Positions 56,528 through 64,000 of a stretch of 64,000 nt of DNA are shown here, piece after piece (the stretch's first letter is position 1; every line of letters starts with the position of its first letter). The position numbers were made by a program, and so were the translations under genes. This DNA is from Effrenium voratum (lineage: Eukaryota; Sar; Dinophyceae; Suessiales; Symbiodiniaceae). A model generated the notes under the pieces. The model searched no databases. It saw nothing but the letters and a program-made list of their open reading frames with translations, and was not told where the DNA came from. The stretch spans positions 373,501 through 437,500 of the forward strand of contig CAUJNA010003291.1 of the NCBI GenBank assembly GCA_963377175.1, read 5' to 3'.

Positions 56528-56708
56528 GGTGGGGATTCATGTCCACCTACCATTTGGGAAGGGTGTTCCCTATGAAGGTTGTTCTGCCATGTAATTTACT
56601 AATCAACATGGAACCTGACGTTCGGGACCCGGTTCCGGGACCCCCCCGTTTTGTCGAGTCCGGTTCACACCCCTCCCAAATGGTTGGTGGACATGAATCC
56701 CCACCTAA
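56528..56708. mobile_element. MITE-like element with about 32-bp inverted ends (family P)
   Basis: AGGTGGGGATTCATGTCCAC then CTACCATTTGGGA on the left is answered by TCCCAAATGGTTGGTGGACA then TGAATCCCCACCT on the right. The 115-bp interior includes GGACCCGGTTCCGGGACC, itself palindromic. Confidence 0.88.
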
Positions 56709-56861
56709 CAAAGCTGAGTGCGGCAACAAAGCCCCTTGAACAGGAACCTGGTCCAAACCAGGACCCATTTCCCCCTTTTGTCCAGTCCGGCTCCATGGGT
56801 GGGAGGGTAAAGCTCCACGCTCCACCCGCGTGAACCGTTGGCGCGGTCGGTTGGCGCTAGG

Positions 56862-56996
56862 ACATAGGTGTCCTTTTTGCTTGTTTTGGAACGTAGATGG
56901 CGATTCCTGGTTTACCTGTTTTTTTTTTGGTTGTTTTTTTATTAATCATCTACCAGGGAAACCCATCTATTTCCCCTAAAAGGATATCTATAGGAG
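56862..56996 (+). mobile_element. Intron element, family E
   Basis: CATAGGTGTCCTTTTTGCTT on the left, CCCCTAAAAGGATATCTATA on the right; inner AGATGGCGATTCCTGG and ACCAGGGAAACCCATCTATT. Confidence 0.85.
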
Positions 56997-57103
56997 TTGC
57001 CGTCCCACCAATTTACGTGGGATTGTTCGACGTTCCTTTTGAGTCCCGGAAGACCGTGTTCCTCTTAGAGGAACCCCCACAAAGGACACCGAGACGGCGC
57101 CAG

Positions 57104-57204
57104 GAGGAGTCCCGGAAGAAGGAGGACGCCAGTCTGAGCAAGGCCATCGAAGAAGGCCGCGCGCGAGCGCGCCAGAACTTGGACAAGACCAGGAGATCTC
57201 GGGG
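57104..57204 (+). CDS. Exon, coiled-coil segment
   Basis: Acceptor GGCGCCAG|GAG; frame EESRKKEDASLSKAIEEGRA then RARQNLDKTRRS. Near-perfect G/C third positions. Donor perhaps AAGACCAG|GAGA. Confidence 0.6.
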
Positions 57205-57379
57205 CTGTCAATTTTTCGGGTTTTGGCCGGGAGGTGGGTCTAGGGGCGGGGTGTCTTTCTTTGAGGGTAAACTTCTTTCTTTTATCTCGTTTTTTGGTGT
57301 GTGGTTGTAAAGGGTCAGAAATTGCGGTGTAGCCCAACTGAGCAGCGTTTTTTTCTCAGATGATGGATTTTAGCTTCGT

Positions 57380-58012
57380 GGGGAACTCCAAAAAGCTCCG
57401 CGAAGGCACTTGTGCGATACATTGTGTACCGCGAAGCCCCGCGAAGCCACTGCGCGTAGCCCGGTAACATTGACACAGGCGAAGCCACTTCGCGAAGCCA
57501 CTTCGTCGTTTGAGCGTATTGCGTGCTTTCATGGCAAGTGTGTTGTGCGCTTTCATGGCAGTAGTATTCCAAAGGTTGATGTTTAGAGTCAGCAGGCTAC
57601 GACAAGATTACAGGAAAATTACGGGAAGACGACCGGAAGAGCACTGTGCGTTTCAGGCTCGGTTTTGCTAGAAACGATGGAACGTTTTCGCGAAGCCTCT
57701 GCGAAGCCCCCGCGAAGCCCCCGCGAAGCCTCCGCGAAGCCACCGCGGTCCAACTTCCATGCTCCGCCCCTTTGAGGCCCAGCCATGTCCCCTAGTCCTG
57801 AAGCTCAATGCCTCTCTTGCCGCCTTTCATCGAACCCTTTCGCATGGACTCAACTTGATTCAACAACATGGGGGCGCAAATGTGAGAGATGTTTGTGGAA
57901 CAAACATCCGCGAAGCCCGGCGAAGCCACTCCGCGAAGCCACAGTCTTGCCGCGAAGCCTCGCGAAGCCAACCCTTCCACAAATTCTGGCCCCGCGAAGC
58001 CCCCCGCGAAGC
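57380..58012. repeat. Dispersed CCGCGAAGCC repeats
   Basis: CGCGAAGCC occurs about twenty times between 57,430 and 58,010, in runs such as CCCCGCGAAGCCTCCGCGAA at 57,700-57,745 and 57,905-58,010. Spacing of 9 to 12 bp in runs, longer elsewhere. Confidence 0.9.
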
Positions 58013-58091
58013 CTCCCCAGCAGTGTATAAGCCCTGAACCTCTAAAAAAAACAATGCTCAACTGGGCTTAGGTTCGGTAGTCTTTTTTTAA

Positions 58092-58233
58092 AGGACAGCC
58101 AGGCAAACTACCAGCCTTAAACTGACAATTTTGTTTGAGGGTCCCCCCCCTTTTTGTGATGAAAGGACAACCAGGAAAACTACCAGCCTTAAACTGACAT
58201 ATTTTGAGGGTACCCCCTTTTTGTGATGAAAGA
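58092..58233 (+). repeat. Two-copy tandem repeat inside a family J-like element
   Basis: GGACARCCAGGMAAACTACC then AGCCTTAAACTGACA, TTTTGAGGGT and CCCCTTTTTGTGATGAAAG occur twice, starting at 58,092 and 58,165. Confidence 0.85.
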
Positions 58234-58332
58234 ACCAAAAAAAGGAAAACTCCCATTTTGCGGGGGTCCAACCTTAAACGACACACCCAACAAACGAGGA
58301 CGCATGTGTGATTTTGAGGATTTTTATATTAA

Positions 58333-58457
58333 ACCCTGGGAATACACCCACTGGGTATTGACCCCATTTAGGCACATTTCCGGATAAAGCAGTCCTATTT
58401 TGAACCATCTTGGGCCATTTCCCAAGGGTGTAATCCCAGGGTGTAGTACAAAAACCC
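58333..58457 (-). mobile_element. Intron element, family O, reverse orientation
   Basis: AACCCTGGGAATACACCCAC then TGGGTATTGACCCCATTTAG and TTTGAACCATCTTGGGCCAT mirror 11,826-11,897. Confidence 0.65.
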
Positions 58458-58460
58458 TCA

Positions 58461-58507
58461 CCCAGTTGCCCAGTGGTGCCCTTTGTTCCTTTTTTTGGGG
58501 AAGGGTT
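58461..58507 (+). mobile_element. Intron element, family C, left half, diverged
   Basis: CAGTTGCCCAGTGGTGCCCT then TTGTTCCTTTTTTTGGGGAA. Confidence 0.6.
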
Positions 58508-58601
58508 TCCTTGAAACTAACCAACCAAAAGAATCATGTCCTGTTTTTCCCCTGGCTACTGGGCTGAGCTCAGATGCTCCTTTGGTCTCCCACCCGATAA
58601 G

Positions 58602-58728
58602 GAGCACCAGCCGGGAGCTGATCCCTTGGCACGTGCGGCTCACGCAGACCAAGCCCAAGCCCGAAGATCCCAGCAGCTCGGATCGATCCGCGACGCGCGG
58701 ACGGCGCAGGCCGCGGAGCCCATGTTGA
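58602..58728 (+). CDS. Probable exon, unidentified protein
   Basis: Acceptor CCCGATAAG|GAGC; of two open frames STSRELIPWHVRLTQTKPKP then EDPSSSDRSATRGRRRPRSP has clearly higher G/C at third positions. TGA follows at 58,726-58,728, just before a family A element, so the true donor may lie slightly upstream. Confidence 0.5.
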
Positions 58729-58745
58729 GTGCTCGGGAATGAGAC

Positions 58746-58877
58746 GTGGCTGTGGTGGTCAAAACCGTTTTGGGATACCATTTTTGGGGTAGGTGAATTC
58801 ACCATCCATTTTGGAACCTATTTTAGTGGTTGGATTGGGATGTTCACTGGGGGTACGATTTGGATTTTGACCCAACC
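58746..58877 (+). mobile_element. Intron element, family A
   Basis: GTGGCTGTGGTGGTCAAAAC to GATTTGGATTTTGACCCAAC, with TTTTGGGGTAGGTGAATTCA and TGGTTGGATTGGGATGTTCA. Confidence 0.85.
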
Positions 58878-58969
58878 ATCGTTCAAACCCGGATCCGTTT
58901 TCCCTGGGTTCCTGAATTTTTCTAGAAAGAAGGATCCCTGGAAAGAATGGAAGTAGAAGGTACCCCTAG

Positions 58970-59122
58970 ACTGGTGCTCAGCAGGGAATGGGAAATGGAA
59001 TGATGACCCTAAGAAGAACCATCCACTCCCTAGAATGCCTAACTTCCTTCGGGAATCCCCCTTCCACCGGTTCATTCGAAACCAACACCCGGGCTCGCAC
59101 CCCGTCATTCCCTGCCTATGGC
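58970..59122 (+). mobile_element. Intron element, family F
   Basis: CTGGTGCTCAGCAGGGAATG on the left and CATTCCCTGCCTATGGCACC on the right are inverted ends. Confidence 0.75.
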
Positions 59123-59309
59123 ACCGATCGCAAGCGTGACGGAACAGTGCCATGAACTCACTTTGCTAGTTCTTCGCCCTTCCGGCCATTTCTCTTGCCC
59201 ACGTAGACGACCAATTCAACCCAATTCGACTATCCCTGAGTTAAGGGCGAGTGCAGCTTCTGAAGAAAGCATGGAACACTTTGCTAGTGCTTCGCGTTTC
59301 CATCATTGT

Positions 59310-59436
59310 CTAGGTCCCCTAGTAGTGCCCTTTCGCACCCCTTTTTGGTTGGGAGGGTGCCCCTACTAAAATAGACCTTCCAGGAAAAAAATGGGCACCA
59401 ACTTATTCTAACCTCAAACTACTGGAGGACCTAGGA
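59310..59436 (+). mobile_element. Intron element, family C
   Basis: CTAGGTCCCCTAGTAGTGCC on the left and AACTACTGGAGGACCTAG on the right; inside CCCCTACTAAAATAGACC and CAACTTATTCTAACCTC. Confidence 0.92.
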
Positions 59437-59481
59437 GAGCTACATGGCTGTGGTGACCTTTTCAGCTTAGTTTGGTCTCTG

Positions 59482-59552
59482 AAATAGATGGGTTCCACTG
59501 GTTGAGATTGGTTTCACTCCATTTTACCTGGGAAACCCATCTATTTTACCCC
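59482..59552 (+). mobile_element. Intron element, family E, short
   Basis: AAATAGATGGGTTCCACTGG on the left and TGGGAAACCCATCTATTTTA on the right form inverted ends of about 13 bp. Confidence 0.7.
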
Positions 59553-59612
59553 TTCTTCTGGGGGTGTGCGATTCTGGTTGAGCATCGCGGTTGCAATCCG
59601 AGCCAATCCGAG

Positions 59613-59715
59613 GCAAGAAGCCGCCGGCGGTGCCGAAGCCGGCTCCGAAGGCCAGTGGGGTGGATTACATCTTGGAAGCCCTGGCCGCAACTGGCGCAAG
59701 CAGCTTCCGAGCGTT
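59613..59715 (+). CDS. Exon, Pro/Lys-rich then helical
   Basis: Acceptor CAATCCGAG|GCAAG; frame KKPPAVPKPAPKASGVDYIL then EALAATGASSF, with strong bias. KKPPAVPKPAPKA is a typical basic linker. Donor perhaps TTCC|GAGCG (GA). Confidence 0.6.
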
Positions 59716-59840
59716 TTTTTTCTTCCCCAGATTTTTCCCCCTTTGTATTTATTGTTGCTTTTGTGGGGTCCCCTTTGTTTTCCACTAACCAGGCAGAAAA
59801 GGTACTTTTTTGCTGGGGTCCTAGTTCCAGCCAAGTTTTC

Positions 59841-59952
59841 TGGGTGAATTATAACGACCTCACACTGAAATCATCCCAAATGGTGGTTTATGTGGGGAAT
59901 GGCCCCCCAACCACCGTATTTCAGTTGGTGAAATATTATAATTCACCCATAT
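59841..59952 (+). mobile_element. Intron element, family H (best copy)
   Basis: TGGGTGAATTATAACGACCT on the left and ATTATAATTCACCCATA on the right are inverted; interior CCCAAATGGTGGTTTATGTG matches 44,490. Confidence 0.9.
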
Positions 59953-60655
59953 TTTTGGAAGGGAGCTGGCTTCCAAAAGTGGAGGAACTCGAGGGAAACC
60001 GTGGACTCGTCAATTGATCAACTTCGGATTTGGGAAAATCCAGTGACCCAGGTCTAGTTCTCCAGATTGCTCAAGTTCTTTCCGGTATCTCAAAGTCGTT
60101 TTGGCGGACTTAGACAGACCGCTTTTGGTGAAAATTGCAAACAAACACCCCCGAGTTTAAGTACCTTGGGATGTAGTTGTCTGGAGTGTGATTGGGCTAT
60201 GGCTGTTATGGGTCCATGGTGGGATCCCCATGTTAGGCCTTGTTAGGCGCGATTCTTGACTTTTTGGCGCTAGGCTCCTAGGCTCCTAGGCTCCTAGGCC
60301 CTTTTTCTTTTTGGGTGGGATTCTTTTGTTAGCTTTAGCCCTCCCACGATTCGACCAACGCCTGAAGCACCAGGCGGATCTGTATCGAATTAGGTGAGCT
60401 TGGGTGGCCACCCGATCCTTGTGTTGAAACCTCTCACCCTTTGCGAAGCAATGCAAAAGCCGTGGCAACCAAGGACCATTTGATGTGCTCGCTGCGACTG
60501 CGGTGCTCTGCTTTCGCCCCTCCGGACAAGAAGCTGTTGTATCCTGGCCTTTGTATAGCTAGAGGCCTGTGAGCAAGTCCCAAGCTATGTAGCTTCTATG
60601 TTTTGATGTTGACAACGGCATGTTGGCTGCTGATTTCTGAGCCCCAGCTGGTTTC
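59953..60655. other. No gene seen
   Basis: Only weak open frames. CTAGGCTCCTAGGCTCCTAG near 60,275-60,298 is a short triplicated 9-bp repeat. Confidence 0.4.
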
Positions 60656-60681
60656 TTGACTGTGCTTAAGCGGATGCCAAG

Positions 60682-60735
60682 GTATGATCCACTGAAGAAA
60701 GTGGTGGATGACTACAAGGAGGCCTTGCCCCAAAC
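60682..60735 (+). CDS. Probable short exon
   Basis: Acceptor ATGCCAAG|GTAT; frame YDPLKKVVDDYKEALPQT. Upstream LTVLKRMP is also open. A GC donor at AAGGAG|GCC is possible. Confidence 0.4.
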
Positions 60736-61219
60736 ATGTCGTGGTGTTTGCTTTTTCTTTCCGGCTTGCCTGCAAGCCACACTCGGGCCGTCAAAAAGCG
60801 TCGTTTGCGGGCCCTCTTTGTTGTGTCGCTCATTCAATGCAACTTGCTCCAATTTTTCAGGAGGCCAGCGGTGAGGCGTCAGGCTTTGTTGCATCCTTGA
60901 TTTCTTTATGGAGCGGCTGGGGCTTGAGGCTTGCAACCGGATGGGGTACCTGGTTTCCGTTGCCAAAAATGCTTGGCATATTGGTAATGTAGGGTCATGC
61001 AGGTTTGTCTTGCTGCGCAGAGGGAGCGCGGGGGCACTGGTGTGCCCCATTACCCGGCCTCCCATAGAAGGAGGCACGACAAAGGCTAGCATGCAGTGCC
61101 AGTGCTGCCAGATGCCAAAGGAAGGTTCTCAAAGGAGCCAGTCTCAGAACCAAAGCATCCGTCTCTTCGACCCCTTGCTTTTCGCAGGGGACCCGAAACG
61201 GACATCCCAAGTGGCCCAG

Positions 61220-61360
61220 ACGTATCAACTTGGGGTTCCCCAAATGACCAGTGGCCGTCTCTCGGAGGCGCTGACGCAGTGCACCAAGATCGAGGGCTTC
61301 AGCAGCCTGGCGTCCCGGCCCTCCATGCGGCTCTACCCGGACGGCAGCTCGGATATGGCT
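61220..61360 (+). CDS. Probable exon, unidentified protein
   Basis: The frame YQLGVPQMTSGRLSEALTQC, TKIEGFSSLASRPSMRLYPD then GSSDMA has strong bias, especially after 61,268. An exon starting at CTCGGAG|GCG (61,268) is an alternative. No family recognised. Confidence 0.55.
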
Positions 61361-61856
61361 GCTGGCTATTGCTGGTGGCGTCGGGCCTGGGGTTGGTGGC
61401 CCAAAAGTTGGCGCCACAAGAAGCCACCAGAGGATTGAGTTTGGGTTGTCTTAGACCCCCCCACAGTGGCGCATGAGTGTCATTTTTTGTTCTCCTGATG
61501 AGTTTTCCCTTTATCCAAGCCAGGACCTCCAAAGCGGCGCATCCCAATAGGAGCAGGAAAGTCGGGTGGCTGGTTGTGTCCAAGGGGCGCGCCGTCTTTT
61601 GAGGCTGGTCCCTTCCATCATTTGGGCACAAGCTCGCATCTCCAGTCTAATATGGAACCAGACCTTTCGGGGTCCTGGAGGACGATTTTCCTTGAAAAGG
61701 GATCCCCTGGGTTCCATGGCAACGTGGAGAAAACAGGTAACCGGGAATGACTTTGAAAGATGCCTCCACTTTGCATCCCACATCGCAAGGCACTCGTCGC
61801 TCTCCCCGAGTGGTTTTCTCTGAAGCCAGAGGCCACCTCCTGCCGGACCACGTGGG

Positions 61857-61950
61857 CTGGCAGTATGTCAGCGAGCCTGGCCCAGTGCGGCAAGTGCAAG
61901 ATGACTTGGAGGATCTTATGGCGCCTCGCCCGGGGTGCCGACATCGGTAC
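61857..61950 (+). CDS. Probable exon, unidentified protein
   Basis: The frame WQYVSEPGPVRQVQDDLEDL then MAPRPGCRHRYKS is moderately biased. Boundaries unclear. Confidence 0.4.
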
Positions 61951-62517
61951 AAGAGTCATACCAAGCCCCTACCCTTCCAACTGAGGCCCCAGGCATGGAG
62001 TTTAGTCCCCAAGGGGCTAGGATGTATGCCGCACATTGTTTTCACCCTGTGAATAAGATCACGGGAACGCCCCAAAGAGTCTGCTCAAAATTGAGGTAGG
62101 CCAAAACCGTTCTCTTCAAACAAGAAAGAGCTCGGTGTCTTGCCTCTACTTCTGTTTGGCTGAGTTGACTTTCGCAAACTGCTTTTGGGGAGCAGCTTTC
62201 CATTCAACGCACATGCACGCCTTACTGATGTTTTGACTGAGATAATTTATGCAAATGTGGCACTTTCAGAAATTTCAGAGCATGCCTGGCTTCGAGAAGA
62301 ATCGTTTGGAACAGCTAACGGTTTGGCGACTTTTCGTTTTGGAGTTGGAACAAACTGGCGTTGTTTTTGTTAGTGACTGTTAGTGCTTTGGGCTGACTGC
62401 TTGGCATATTGCTTTGCCACTTCGAAAGTAGCGCTTTGCCAAAGCTTTCATTCCTCAGCCGAAACACAAATAGGGACAAATACTCTAAAAAGCGCCGCCC
62501 AGTTATTATCGGGGTTG

Positions 62518-62612
62518 CTGCCAAGAGTACTGGCCTGCAATGCCTTGATGCGTACATGTCTGGCAGCAGCAAAGAACGCCTGATGAAGTTTCAGCGAGCC
62601 TCCCAAGGTGGA
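62518..62612 (+). CDS. Probable exon, unidentified protein
   Basis: The frame GVAAKSTGLQCLDAYMSGSS then KERLMKFQRASQGGV is protein-like; a (CA)n tract follows at 62,631. Boundaries unclear. No family recognised. Confidence 0.4.
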
Positions 62613-62627
62613 GTGTATTGTTTATTG

Positions 62628-62760
62628 ATAGACACACACACACCATGACACACCACAAAACAAAGGAGGTTTAGAGGCGTACATAGAGGCTTACAATCAA
62701 GCCGTGTATGTCGCTTAGAGGCGTAAAGGGGCTCAGAGGTGCATATAAACCGACATGTCA
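62628..62760. repeat. (CA)n plus AGAGGCGTA repeats
   Basis: ACACACACACACAC at 62,631-62,643, then AGAGGCGTACATAGAGGCTT, TTAGAGGCGTAAAGG and CAGAGGTGCATATA words. Confidence 0.5.
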
Positions 62761-63328
62761 ACGATGTCCACCGAAGGGTTCTCAACTAAAGTTCACATCC
62801 ATACAGCTGTCCTCTCGGGGATGTGCCATAGGCCATTGAGCAAGCCAAGCCGTTTTCACTGAGGTGACGGCCGAGCGAGCGCAGGCACACGGGCTGAACT
62901 CATTGCAGCCTCGCGCTTCTCAGAATTGTGGACAATGGTTGGCCCTGCTTTGCATCCAAAGGTTGATCCCTGACGTTGGGAAAAACGCAGGGGTGATGTC
63001 ACTGAAGGATGGTTCCTCTGGGAGATTTGAGGTTTCTCAGAGTGCAGGCGCAATGATGGACACATGTTTGGGTGTTTTGGACGGGTCATACATGGACTTT
63101 GGAAGGAGCTGCCATTGCCGTTGCTCACATCTCGAGATCCATCCTTTCTTCCCCCTTAGTCCGACGCAATGGACAGCTGCAAGAGTACTTAGCAGCAGCT
63201 TGTTTGCTTGTCATTCCTTCTCAGGAACCGATGAGGTCCCAGGTCTTCTTCCATTTTGTGTTCAGCTATGGGTCGCTTTTCCTCAAATTTGGAGCCCCAG
63301 GTTTTCTAAAAGCGGCGTTGCCTTTCAG

Positions 63329-63425
63329 GGTGGGGGGCCCAACTGGGAGGTGATGCTGGAGAGCCTCATCGCGCCCAAGTCGACAGCCTGGAAGCGCGGC
63401 ACCAAGAGACAAGTTGGCATCGGTT
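63329..63425 (+). CDS. Exon, unidentified protein
   Basis: Acceptor CCTTTCAG|GGT; frame GGGPNWEVMLESLIAPKSTA then WKRGTKRQVGIGSLKEGR with strong bias. Donor unresolved. Confidence 0.55.
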
Positions 63426-63777
63426 CTCTGAAAGAAGGCAGAGCTGCTGAACTGCCGAACTGCATGGGGGGTGCCATCAACGAACAAACTGCAGGGGGTC
63501 GCGGGGGGGGGGGTTTCCTGGGTGCCGTCAGTTTTTCACGGATGTAGCCGGCGCTCAGGCACACTGGCCTCAGGGTTGGATTACCAGTAGTTGGTTGGGT
63601 TTGAATCCCCGGGTGGCAGGGAAAGTGGTTTCGAAACCAAGCACTTGCCACAACCAGAGCCACACCTTTTGGGAGGGGTTCCTAGCCATTTTGGGACCCC
63701 AGCCATTTTGCAGGCTCCAACCCAAGCCACCGCCTCCCACGCCCCGGCGTCCGGCCGGCCGGCCGGAGGCCCGGGGA

Positions 63778-63886
63778 GCAGCGGCCAAAGCCCTCGGCGG
63801 TGCCGATGGCCAGCTTCGCCTACAGCCACGGCGTGAAGAGCATGGAGGCGGTCCCGGACGCGAGCGAGCGAAGCCATGCGCTGGGC

Positions 63887-63887
<1 letters not shown>
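63778..63887 (+). CDS. Exon at right edge, unidentified protein
   Basis: Among three open + frames, PSAVPMASFAYSHGVKSMEA then VPDASERSHALGV has nearly all G/C third positions. It runs into a 32-base T tract, so the donor lies just before it. The gene probably continues beyond the window. Confidence 0.55.
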
Positions 63888-63925
<38 letters not shown>

Positions 63926-64000
63926 CAAAAACTAATAATAATAAATAATAATAATAATAATAAATAATAATAATAATAATAAATAATAATAAATAATAAT
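63888..64000. repeat. T32 tract and (TAA/ATAATA)n microsatellite
   Basis: An uninterrupted T run of about 32 bases is followed by AACTCCAAAAAC and then AATAATAAT repeats to the end of the window. Confidence 0.95.

Noticed and set aside
63658..63715. CCTAGCCATTTTGGGACC and CCAGCCATTTTGCAGG as relics of the dinoflagellate spliced leader
   Set aside because: Only about 12 bases match the known leader core, and CCATTTTGG is very common in the intron elements of this window, so chance is likely.

Overview
The window looks like nuclear DNA of a dinoflagellate, probably of the Suessiales/Symbiodiniaceae or Prorocentrales type. The reasons are: short GC-rich exons separated by long introns; exons that join in frame only with GC or GA donors as well as GT, usually with an acceptor of the form AG|G; every convincing exon on the + strand, as in dinoflagellate one-way gene clusters; interstitial CCCTAAA-like tracts; and a very dense population of short terminal-inverted-repeat elements in the introns (introner-like elements). 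No bacterial operon, rRNA, CRISPR array or convincing tRNA was seen. Most long open frames are chance frames in introns and repeats, so I annotate exons by codon bias (G/C at third positions), splice signals, phase agreement and motifs.

Layout. 1-3.3 kb: tandem repeats, then a possible last exon near 3.3 kb. 3.3-8.7 kb: mostly non-coding, with a degenerate telomere-like tract, open frames of doubtful status and a TTA microsatellite. 8.8-21.5 kb: scattered exons of one or more unidentified genes, the last ending with a stop at 21,469-21,471. 22.6-30.5 kb: the best gene, a class I Sir2-family NAD-dependent protein deacylase (sirtuin) in about 12 exons of roughly 268 codons. It has GAGIS, HGN, FGEDLP, IGTSL and CDEG motifs, but no zinc-ribbon cysteines in the exons found. 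Its introns hold many inserted elements and two large microsatellites. 31-44.7 kb: exons of one or more genes, including a PH-like piece, a pair of EF-hands whose second loop is completed across an intron, and a final exon with TAG at 44,735-44,737. 45.2-64 kb: a series of charged, coiled-coil-like exons with an IQ-like segment and unrecognised modules, perhaps one large structural protein running off the right edge.

Intron elements. I grouped at least 15 families by shared sequence and inverted ends (A to S below). Several begin at a usable GT donor and end at a usable AG, so the element can be the whole intron (clearest at 43,085-43,201). Family C is in the same orientation as the genes in all seven copies. 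One family Q element has its inside expanded into a minisatellite.

Limits. No alignment or transcript data were available. Exon ends are read by eye from splice rules; most non-sirtuin exons are unidentified and some may be false. Grouping exons into genes is inference.
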